This document shows positions 55,600-64,000 of a DNA stretch of 64,000 bases, one piece after another. The stretch comes from Acanthococcus lagerstroemiae (taxonomy: Eukaryota; Arthropoda; Insecta; Hemiptera; Eriococcidae). A model generated the notes under the pieces. That model was not told where the DNA came from, did not search any database, and was given only the letters and a program-made list of their open reading frames with translations. Each line of letters starts with the position of its first letter. Positions within the stretch are counted from its first letter, which is position 1. The translations under genes were made by a program, and so were the position numbers. Location of the stretch: NCBI GenBank assembly GCA_031841125.1, contig CM063111.1:59457535-59521534 (forward strand), in the 5' to 3' direction.

Positions 55600-56420
55600 T
55601 CCTTCTCTCGCATTTTTTAATTAATAGTTCACAAGTTAGTAGTCTGTGATCTGAGTACAAGTTGAATTTTTCAACCCTTCATTCCTTGAAGGAATTCCTG
55701 TTTTTATTGCTTAGAATATAATCTATTTGATATTTGACTCCCTGGTTTGGCGCTACCCAGGTCCATAATTTACGTAGCCTTTTTCTGAAATAGGTGTTTA
55801 TAATTTTGAGGTTAAATCGGTGACAAAAATCTATAAGAGCTGAGCCTCTTGCGTTTCCCCCCCCCATGGTTGTATCACCCTAGGACTGATTCTTCTCCTG
55901 ATTTTCTTTTCCCTATTTGACCATTAAGATCTCCTTATATTAGCACTGCATTTCCATTACTTGTTTTATTTTGTCTGGTTACTTTGTATAATACTTCATA
56001 GAACTCTATGCTTTCCTCTTCTGTAGAAGCTGGGGTAGGGGCATATACTTGAATTATTAGTATTTCTCTGTCGTTAATTTTCACTTTCAGAGTAACCATT
56101 ATTTCGAAAGTTGGGTTGAACTCTAGTATGCGATCTTCCTAGGTTTTGTTTATAAGAAAGCCTACCCCCCCTGACCACCCACACTGTCGGTATGACATAT
56201 TAACTGATTTTAATTGTATTATTTTTTCCATTTTCCTTCTTACTTCTGATAGCCCTAAAATTATTAATTTCTTATCCGCGATTGTTTGTTCAAGTTCTAT
56301 TAAGTTTTCCTCTTCTCTCAGAGTGTGCATATTTAGTGTACCAATTTTAATTGGATAATTTAATGGATCCGCTTTTTTGCCAGAATTTGTTCCCATTGTT
56401 TTACTTTTTGTTAAATTAGT
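55600..56420 (-). pseudogene. RTE endonuclease domain
   Basis: This is the target-nicking endonuclease of the retrotransposon (EEP fold). Minus-strand motifs in order are IKIGTLNMHTLREEENLIEL, LGLSEVRRKMEK, GGVGFLINKT, QVYAPTPAS (about 56030), GDLNGQIG (about 55945, one stop just before it), LWTWVAPNQGVKYQIDYILS (about 55715-55770) and SDHR (about 55650). These include the N, E, D/N and SDH residues expected of the catalytic site. A frameshift near 56140, a poly(G) run at about 55860 and a stop near 55675 break the frame. Confidence 0.88.
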
Positions 56421-56640
56421 GTTATTATTTAATTTTATCTTTCCCCTAGAATCATAATTTTTTTGTCTTTTTGGTTCTTGTTTGCTACGGTAGGGGTGGG
56501 ACCTGCTGCAGGGACAATGTCTGCAACACCCTCGCTGACTGGGCTGTCTGGGTGCGCTACTTAGGAAATATATAAACCTGCTTATTCGTGTAATTTTACA
56601 GATTTCATGCAAGAATCTGTAACTTCAATTATTTTCCATT

Positions 56641-58417
56641 GTGCGCAGTCGTATCGTTCAGTTCAGCCAGGCTTCTGAGTATCATTTGCGGAAACGGGTT
56701 TTGTTTTTCTACGCAAACCAGCCCTTTTTATTCGTAATTTGCGCAAAGTTACTTCTCCCCATATTGTGGCGAATGCTCCCGAATATTCGAGATGAGTGAA
56801 AAATGATCGACAAGTTTCGAGCAACAGAATAGAAGATCGATAACGAGAGCGATAAGGAGATTCGCCGATAACGCCAGGGACCCCAGGATATGCGATAATT
56901 CTGTGTTTTCAAAGCGATTTCACTGCTGTGCTTAGTGTTTTGGTGTGTTCGTGTGGAATAAACGTCCATATCTCGTGCGTCTTTTGATGCGAATATACAA
57001 AAAATTGAAATTAATTTCTGGTTCCAGATTTTTTTTTTAGACACCTTAAAACTCAGTAAGATTCTGAGTCTAGTTACTCTTTAGGATGACTCACTAAACA
57101 TTTTTACGTCATCTTATTCTCCGTCGGTATTCGTGGAATTTTGTAAAGCTCAATCTTTCGCATTGCATTTCTGACCCATGTATCCGCATGCACGCACTAT
57201 AGAGAACTTTTTAGTCGAACTAATACTCTGTCTTTGACATCGACAATAATCAAAGATAACTGCCTGACCAAAATTACGCACCGATGAAAGGATAACCAGC
57301 TGTGTTTGTAATCTTTCGTTTTCTGACATAATATAAGATCTATATTTATATATTTGAAAGAAAGAAAGAAAATAAAAAGGAATACACGACGTAAGCGGTT
57401 CTATTGAAGCACCGAATTTTACGCGGCTTATCCAGATGCCGCGTCATAATAGAATGGGCTTCGATTTCGGAGAAAAGAAATTTACGTCAAACCTCAACAA
57501 TGGAGCAAATTGAAAAAAAAAAAAAAGAGGAAAAAATTGAAAAGGGGCGAACGACAAAGAAGGTAAATAAGGTTATCGAATGAAGTTGACAGAATGTTAA
57601 TTGAAATCGAATAAGGCTTCAGCTCGAGAGCACAGCAGCGTTTTCGGATGGTAGTACGAGTAATCAAAATCGATATTATTTATTCAGGACTATTGGACCA
57701 TTTTTACCATCGAAAATTATATTCGAGCGGGACATAAAGCGCGGGACATGAAGCGCGTGAACACTTTTGAAACACCCTGTACTGGTCGGGCAGAGTATAT
57801 GTACAGCATACGTGCTTCGTGTTTGCAGTTTTTGCTTTCAAATTCGACTGTGTGAAACAAGCGGAGCTCGTTTTTCATTTTGTCAGCCCATCCCTTATTT
57901 GCATACAATTAAAGAAAGTTTTAAAATCCTCGCTGAATATATTACGACCGAAAAACGTTGTCTCGTTAGCTTCGTTAAATTGAAATATTTTTGGAACATA
58001 GGCATTGCATTGTACGACTCTCATTTTGACTCGACAGCGATTCGCATATTTTACGGAGGAAAAGACCTGTTAAGCTGTAACTGCCGAGCGTGCTGAGAAA
58101 TTCGCTTTCCTAAGAATTGTGTATCCGCTAGATCTAAATGGGCTCGCCAGCCAGCGAATCCTCATAAGACTTGCTTAATACTTACACAAAGACGTGAAAG
58201 TAAGGAGTCTTCGAATAATCCGAGTTAAACTGAGCTTATGAATTCTTGTTCGGGATCTCGATCTGAAAATTTCGAGTATGTTATTTGCCTATTCTAAACG
58301 TATAGGCCCTAAAGGAGAATAAAAAAAAAGAGAAATTTTTAATGTCTCCCTTGGGTAATTCTACGAAGATGTTGATGTACTTCAAGATCATTTTATTCGA
58401 TTCTTTGAAAGGTAGTT
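56641..58417. other. CpG-rich, unique-looking DNA; no gene supported
   Basis: Contains T and A tracts (57028-57037 and 57512-57526) and a GAAA run at 57360. TTTTGAAACACCCTGTA at 57757 looks like a transposon terminus without a partner. No exon could be supported. Confidence 0.35.
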
Positions 58418-58645
58418 TCAGAATTTTTTGGAATGGAATCGTTTGTCTACATCTTGTACAATGCATTTGTAGCATATTGGGCATGCAGCAGAGTCCATAG
58501 GGGAAAGGGAAATGACGTTTTCAGAAAAATGATGACCACTAAGACAAAGTGAGCCACAACGAAGATATAAAGAGCCACATAACGAGTCACGACAAGGGCA
58601 TAATAAATAAAAAGTTACGAGATTTCTAAACCAAGGTGAACTCAA
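58418..58645 (-). other. Cysteine-rich open segment
   Basis: The minus strand is open for 75 codons and contains CPCRDSLCGSLYLRCGSLCL, then SGHHFSEN and CPICYKC, a spacing that could suit a zinc-binding fold. I do not recognise the protein. It lies directly 3' of the Jockey-like RT fragment on the same strand but does not look like reverse transcriptase, so a junction is inferred near 58650. It may be an exon, a processed piece of a host transcript, or chance. Confidence 0.2.
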
Positions 58646-58649
58646 AAGT

Positions 58650-59085
58650 GCAATTTCTCAAATCCGATTATAAAGGCTGAGTCTTGGAGGACATTGCTGG
58701 AGTAATTTATAGATACGTCCATTGTGCCAAACTGTATCAAAAGCTACATTAACGTCCAAAAATACCGCTGGTGGGTCTTCCTTGTTCTGAAGGGCTTGGG
58801 GTAACAGTGTTGACCACACGATGGATTTGTTCTGTTATAGAATGATATTCACGAAATTCAAATTGGATGTCTGGTAGCAGATTTTTTTCCTTGATAATAT
58901 CTCGGAGTCTGCTTAGGGATAACCTTCTCCAGAATTTGGGACATAATTAGAAGCAGAGAGATGGGCCTATAAGATGCAGGGTCATCCGGTGATTTGTCTG
59001 GCTTAAGTATGATTATCGTTTCGGCGGATTTCCATGACTTAGTTCCGAGATAGAAAAGGTTTTCGCATATAATATCATATTGCAA
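58650..59085 (-). mobile_element. Jockey-like LINE reverse transcriptase fragment
   Basis: The minus strand reads SWKSAETIIILKPDKSPDDP, ASYRPISLLLIMSQILEKVI and, after frame changes, PPAVFLDVNVAFDTVWHNGR then IYKLLQQCPPRLSLYNR. IPKPGK....SYRPISLL and AVFLD...AFD.VWH..L..KL are signature blocks of the Jockey/I group of non-LTR reverse transcriptases; the D in FLD is the first catalytic aspartate. The catalytic YADD box and everything 3' are missing. This element group is distinct from the RTE copies and could belong to the same lineage as the RNase H fragment at 9.3 kb. Confidence 0.85.
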
Positions 59086-59509
59086 AAATCCACACTTGAT
59101 TCACTAAATTAAAGAAAAAACTGAATTTACTTGTAATTTATATGATGTACCTAATGATTAAAAAACTATTCATATCACTCATCTTAGGTGAACAATTTAC
59201 TGTGGTTTAAGCCTCATGCCTAATGAATATGACAAGTTTCTATCTTCATTTGTCACTTAGAATCTTAAATAATGAAAACAGAAAAAGAAAGGTATGGCAA
59301 TGCAGCGCCTTCTAATAAAACAAAATTCCCACGTGTAGCTTTGCTACTTTGCTACACATGAGAATTTCCATGAAATTTAGCTTTCAAATTTCAGAATGAA
59401 ATATCGCTGTTCGCGGTACGAGACTCCACTAAGTGACGCTGTGAGTATGAAAAGAATTATTCTGGACTTTGACGAAAATTTCTTGCAACATGCTATGAGA
59501 AAAATGTAA
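59086..59509. other. No gene; small hairpin
   Basis: ACGTGTAGCTTTGCTAC followed by TTTGCTACACAT at 59331-59361 can pair as a short hairpin. Nothing else recognised. Confidence 0.35.
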
Positions 59510-59517
59510 GTCACCGG

Positions 59518-59690
59518 CAGGGCCATGCAGAGAAAATTTGGGCCCTGGGGGGGGGATGTAAAAAGTAGGTAAAAGCACAAAAAGAAGAAAAGAAAGAAAC
59601 AAACAATGTTTTTAGGGCCCTTTTTGTAAAAGCAGATTTTTTTAGCATTGGCGGGCCCTGGGGAAACCCCCTTCCCCCTGCACAGGCCTG
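59518..59690. mobile_element. 173-bp hAT-type MITE
   Basis: CAGGGCCATGCAGAGAAAA at the left and the complement of the right end, CAGGCCTGTGCAGGGGGAAG, form an imperfect inverted repeat. The flanks GTCACCGG (59510-59517) and GTCACCGA (59691-59698) are an 8-bp target duplication with one mismatch. GGGCCCTGGGG occurs near each end. No coding capacity. Confidence 0.78.
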
Positions 59691-59699
59691 GTCACCGAG

Positions 59700-62600
59700 T
59701 CATGCTGAACGCAATATCCTCGTCATGCCAAGAAAGATTCAACTCGGGCCACGACGAGGACAGCTGAACTAAACTACGCTGAAGCTTTCTCACGGTTTCA
59801 TGAGCTGAAGGTAGAAGTTATTTACAAACTAGATGATGGCTAATCATTCAGCGTGATCTAACGTACTTAACAGAAGGTTTGATTTTCTAAAAACGGGACA
59901 TAATAACCACCTACGTAACAGAAACATTGCCCAGGACCATTACAAAAGAAATTTGAATCTCAAGTTTTTCATAGTTAATCCTTAATCGTAAAATGAAGGA
60001 TTTAACTATCAAACAGCCTGTTGATTTCGTCGGAACCGAATTCTACAGATAAAAATACACCAGGCTTGCCATAGGTATTTCATGACCAAAAAAAAAAACA
60101 CCCGCTCTCTGATTTTATTAATTGAAAAATGGCCCTCGATGAGGAGGCTACATTGACTCTCTGTCGGAGTTAATTACGTATACATTTATGTTGCCAACGT
60201 AATTCTCATTGATCTAACACGGAAAGATGATGCTGGCAGACGATATTCTCTCATCAAAAGACTATGATGGAACAGCCACGACGAGGACAAATAAGGGTAC
60301 TTGAGGTTGATTTTACCTTATAGAAAAAAGTCTACATTATTGCTACGGTGCTGAGGAATTAGAAAGCAATATTCTCTAAATTAATATCACAAAACAATTC
60401 TTCTAGCGTTCTTGGTTCACAAGATATTGGGCTGGGACAAAAATAATAACATTCTTGTAGAATTACCCCCCTGAAGTTCGTAAAATAGCTGCCTGAAATT
60501 AGGAAAATTCGAATGATTTTGGATCAAGTACAACCGAAATATTAAAAGTTCACCCTGATGTTCGAAAATCTTCTATACACTGCCATTTTTTTGTTTCGGT
60601 GTTCGAAAATTTGCAAAATTCTAATTAGAATCCTAGTGCAGAAAGTGTTCCATTAAGATTCTAATTTCAAAGTGAGCATTTTCGAAATTTTGTACCCGCA
60701 GTTGAAGGCTTTCTAATCACAGATTACGAAACTAACGTTTGACGTACAGTTGCTCTCTTGAAAGTTTGTTCTGAATCTTGTTCTTTCCATTCCCAGACAA
60801 AATTAGGTAGGTACATATATTAAATTGAAATTGAATCTTTTATAAAAATTATAAAATTATCATAATTACATCTCAAAATGTAAAAGACTTTTAACTCCAG
60901 ATATCAGCTCTGAGAAATTAGAATCTGAGTTGGACAAAATTTTCAGAGAAGATTTTTTTCTCACAAATCTCTTCAGATTGGCCCATTAATTAACATATTA
61001 TGAAAAGTCATTAATGATCCCATTGAAGTATTTTCCATCAGAGGCCTGGAGGGAGTTTCTTTCAGAAATCTCGGGACGGGAAAAATGAACAATTTAAATT
61101 GCTTCTTGTTGAATTCGACTTGAAAAAGATGCATTACGATTTTTCATAGTTCTCAGATAGTATTACGACTTAGATAAACAGGACTGGCCTTCAAGGAAAA
61201 CCCTGACTAATAGGATGAGAGATTTATGCTAACTTCTGAAATTTCCCACATTCACAAATTATTAAAAGACCAAAAATTGTTTCGTACCTTTCTCCTAAAC
61301 AGAATTACCACCTGGCTGAGCAGGACTGGGCTAAAAAAAAACCGTAACCATTGGATAAGAGATCTTTGTACACTTTCAAAATTCCCCATGTTCACTAAAC
61401 ATGAGAATAATATTACCAAAATTTGCAATTATTGACCCAAACTTTATCTGCATTTCTTCTATTCGATCAATTAAATTTTTCTAAGTTGACTTATGCTTTC
61501 CTCGGAGAGGGGGCGCATTCATCATTTTCAAATAACACCAAAATTATGAAAAAAGTAAAATTTCCAAAATCAAAAATTGATTTTTTTTTAGAAAATTAAA
61601 ATAAAATGATTCCTTGACACAATTATTGCATACTGGGTTCATCAACGAAGAGAGCAGAAAGTAACCCGAAATTTTTGTGTTCACGAAATTATAAAATTCA
61701 TTTCATTTTTCAGCGTCACTCACTGGGTCAGATATTCAGGTTTCTCTGATCGAAATCAGCCATAATAAAAGTTGAAGAACCGGTTCCAAAATGATCCCAA
61801 AATAATGAAAATTTCTGAAAAATGATGTAAAAATAAATAAAGAGTTTTAACATTGGAACAGATCAAAGAGTAAAATTGAACTTGAATTCTTCCACAGTTG
61901 CCTCAGACTTCACAATCACGTACAAGTATCGGGTATCGGAACTAAAATTTTTCCAAATTCAGTGGGCGTGAATCTCTATCTTAAGAAGGTCCGGATTACG
62001 AGCGAAGCTATATGTATTTTCGGAGAGCGACCTGGATGCAAAAATCTCCTAAATACTACTAGGGATTCTTCAGAGAATATTTTGAATCAAAGTAGCTAAT
62101 TATGACACAATTACAACTTTTTTGAAGTGTCCCGAAAATTAAAAAAATTCATAATGCTTCACGATTATCGGTCGTGGAACATTTGGCCGAATCTTCTAAG
62201 AACAAATCGCTCGTGAGTTTGCTGTTTTCGAATTTCAACGGCCTGAAATTGTGGGTCATCAAGTGAACACAAGGCTGGGTGTCTCTTCCAGGTTACAGAT
62301 TTCCATTAAAGACTTTTATGTTCAAAACGGTATATACTAGTATCTCATAGTAGACAGAACATAAAAAGCAAATATTGCAAAAATAGCAGTAAACATTCTA
62401 TTACTGTTTCGTTATTGCGGGTAGTTTTAAATTCGTGTTACTGCTTTTTGTATATAGAGGGATATTTTGATTATTTGTCCTCAGATTGAATTTGGAACCA
62501 GGAGGCGATGTGTAAAGGTTATTCAATAACAGTGAGTTTATTGAAAGGTATTGCGTACTAAAGTGAAAAACAAAATTGAAGGTTAAAGCCAATCTAGAAT

Positions 62601-62855
62601 CCTTAGGCAAGGAATTCGTAAATTTTATAGCTGTCAATAAAAGTTCATAAATTGAGTCGAAAAATCTTATTGATTCGAGGTTGACGATACAAAGTAAAAT
62701 TACATGTAGCTAATCATGCACTTGTCAAAAAAGAAACTTGATGTCAAAATATGAACGTAGTATATCTGAGTTTGCTTTGAGAGCGACATCAGAGTCGAAC
62801 CGCAATTACTTCCTCGACCACCAATCTCTATTGGAACTAAGCCAATATAATTTTC
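59700..62855. other. AT-rich stretch; one local duplication
   Basis: Bases 61170-61265 and 61315-61405 are a diverged direct duplication (CAGGACTGG.CT..A, then GATGAGAGAT.TATG / GATAAGAGATCTTTG and TTCCCACATTCAC / TTCCCCATGTTCAC), period about 145 bp. No gene, RNA or transposon end was recognised in the rest. Minus frame 62401-62637 is open but not recognisable. Confidence 0.4.
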
Positions 62856-62857
62856 TT

Positions 62858-62935
62858 ATTTTTTTTTTTTTTGTAAATCTTCTTCAGGTGCCGTATCCGA
62901 TGCCAGACGTTGGCGATCACGGTTTCTGACATGCG
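62858..62935 (-). mobile_element. Probable 3' end of a LINE with A tail
   Basis: Read on the minus strand, GATCGCCAACGTCTGGCATC, GGATACGGCACCTGAAGAAG and a run of A (62860-62872) look like the 3' untranslated end and tail of a retrotransposon. This is based on a remembered pattern of LINE 3' ends (GGTTGGCGATCA with CTTCAGGTGCC on the other strand). No coding part could be assigned, although the minus frame continues open to 63129. Confidence 0.35.
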
Positions 62936-63139
62936 ACTTTTCTAGTCAAGGTTAGTCGGGGTAGTTTCTGGTTGATTTCCCCACGGTTTTGTTGCGTTAG
63001 AGATTTCCTTCTCTGTGTCGAAGAGTGTGCAGCCGCAGTTCGTTTACTAGCCAGTGTTTCATGACGATTAGTACGCTGTTCACGAAGCGTACACGCATAG
63101 TACCAATCTTTCTGATCTGGTTGTAACACGCCCTTGTAA

Positions 63140-63325
63140 TGTCATGTTCGTTTGGACTGGCGGGGGTTCCAGGACGCTCTATATTTCCACCACGATTGAT
63201 GTTGTAATCGGTAGGTTCGCTGAGATGTCAGTGGGGGTATACGAATATTACCAACTTCCCCGACGTTTTGAATTGCGAAGCGGGCACAAAACCGTTTGGC
63301 CAAACACTGAATTTTTTTTTTTTTG
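63140..63325 (-). other. A-tailed sequence of unknown origin
   Basis: On the minus strand GC-richer sequence ends in a run of about 13 A (63309-63323), preceded by TTTGTAAAT-complementary sequence on the far side as at 62858. This suggests a retroposed transcript or repeat. No family recognised. Confidence 0.25.
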
Positions 63326-63680
63326 TAAATAAGATTTACTTTTATTTTCAATGCACCATCTTATTGCGGGGAATGGATGCATTTTCATTATTTATGAGGG
63401 ATGTGCTCTCCTATCCGGGTGTAATCGAAACGATCAAGAGAGATTCATTGAAGTCCTTGAGTACGAGTGATGGGAGAACTTGAGGAGATTGTTATGCGCT
63501 ACAAAAAATTAGCATTCAGTTGGTTGTACAACAAATATGACACATGTTGGAGGAAATCTTTATTACGTCAATTTTGGACGTGCACCTCTGCGCTAAAGGA
63601 AGGCGATGAAAGAGCCTGCCAAGTGTAAAGCGTGGTACAGAAAAGCTGCCAGGTTTGTTGGCTTTCGCACTGATTAGAGG

Positions 63681-63895
63681 TCTGGTTGGCCGAGTGGATA
63701 GCGCGTTGGTCTCAGAATCCGGAGGTCCCGGGTTCGAGCCTACGTAGCAACTCGCCAGAATTTTCGACCGAGGCCAGCTTTTCAGTCAGAAGGGAAGGGG
63801 CAAAGACAGCCCTAACAGCCTCCCTGACGTCTCTGAAGTAATGCTCGAAAGGGCGGATTCCAGGACTCGGGTAGAGAGCAAATTAAAAAAAGAGG
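63681..63895 (+). mobile_element. tRNA-derived SINE family B, copy 3
   Basis: The head carries an A box, TGGCCGAGTGG (63687-63697), and a B box, GGTTCGAGCC. The body matches the copy at 31931 through GACAGCCCTAACAGCCTCCC, GACGTCTCTGAAGTAATGCT and GAAAGGGCGGATTCCAGG. The tail is AATTAAAAAAAGAGG. The direct repeat GTTGGCTTTCG(C/T)ACT at 63657-63671 and 63899-63913 may be its target duplication, although 9 bp separate it from the left end. Both promoter boxes are intact. Confidence 0.85.
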
Positions 63896-63913
63896 TCTGT
63901 TGGCTTTCGTACT

Positions 63914-64000
63914 AGAGAAGAAGGAAATGAAAAAGCCTTTCTTAGGCACGTTCATTTAGGATTCATTTTAAACTAAAATTTTTACAATTTATGCAACATT
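63914..64000. other. Window end, nothing recognised
   Basis: GAAGGAAATGAAAAAGCC repeats, with changes, GAAGGCGATGAAAGAGCC at 63599, so the region around the SINE may be locally duplicated. Confidence 0.35.

Larger units (their letters stand above)
53480..56640 (-). mobile_element. Near full-length RTE-type non-LTR retrotransposon
   Basis: Read right to left, this copy has a proline/cysteine-rich leader, an apurinic-type endonuclease, a full reverse transcriptase and the usual C-terminal segment. The order and spacing fit RTE-type elements coding one EN-RT protein of about 950-1000 residues. At least five in-frame stops or shifts break it, so it is inactive. AT-rich sequence without a clean repeat tail marks the 3' side. 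It is the only copy in the window that keeps the 5' half, so it is the reference for the five truncated copies, although those fall in more than one subfamily. Confidence 0.88.

Noticed and set aside
57749..57790. Right end of a CAGGGTGTTTCAAAAGT transposon
   Set aside because: Only one terminus is visible and no inverted partner or duplication was found in the window.

Overview
This is a 64 kb piece of AT-rich animal genomic DNA, most likely from an arthropod and plausibly a sap-feeding hemipteran. The taxon is inferred from the mix of repeats, not proved. No bacterial operons, rRNA, CRISPR array or long intact gene is present. Almost every open frame over 60 codons is chance or belongs to a transposon remnant. 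The one convincing piece of a host gene is a 95-nt exon on the minus strand (27625-27719). It has clean splice sites and encodes part of a Calx-beta domain like that of Na+/Ca2+ exchangers. The simplest reading is that much of the window is intron of an exchanger gene read right to left.

The rest is a record of nested mobile elements. Non-LTR retrotransposons include a nearly full-length RTE-type element with endonuclease and reverse transcriptase (53480-56640, minus). There are five truncated relatives (5.7-6.6, 42.3-43.1, 44.9-45.6, 47.3-48.0 and 49.1-50.0 kb), several with (TTA)n-type tails. Two pieces of another LINE group are also present: an RNase H/C-terminal part at 9.3-9.7 kb and a Jockey-like RT at 58.7-59.1 kb. 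Two tRNA-derived SINE families occur, family A at 13.2 and 18.0-19.0 kb and family B at 23.8, 31.9 and 63.7 kb.

DNA transposons include mariner ends (0.4-0.8 and 24.9-25.2 kb), a pogo/Tigger-like element with TA duplication and the transposase C-terminus (39.1-39.7 kb), a hAT-like transposase scrap (50.1-50.4 kb), an internally deleted element of an unnamed DDE-type family (36.5-37.8 kb), and at least a dozen MITE-like inverted-repeat elements. Many MITEs keep recognisable target duplications.

Three compound regions stand out. (1) 35.5-39.1 kb is a degraded tandem array of about 85-bp units that has itself been duplicated; each half supplies the empty site for the insertions in the other. 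(2) 31.4-33.8 kb is a 2.4 kb foldback element whose left arm has grown by internal tandem duplication of a segment of about 125 bp and then received a SINE. (3) 51.5-52.6 kb is a foldback element with a second inverted-repeat element nested in one arm.

The most unusual single observation is a sequence of about 110 bp present twice (2702-2811 and 35987-36100). Each copy is flanked by its own 14-bp direct repeat, it has neither terminal inverted repeats nor a poly(A) tail, and it matches no family I recognise.
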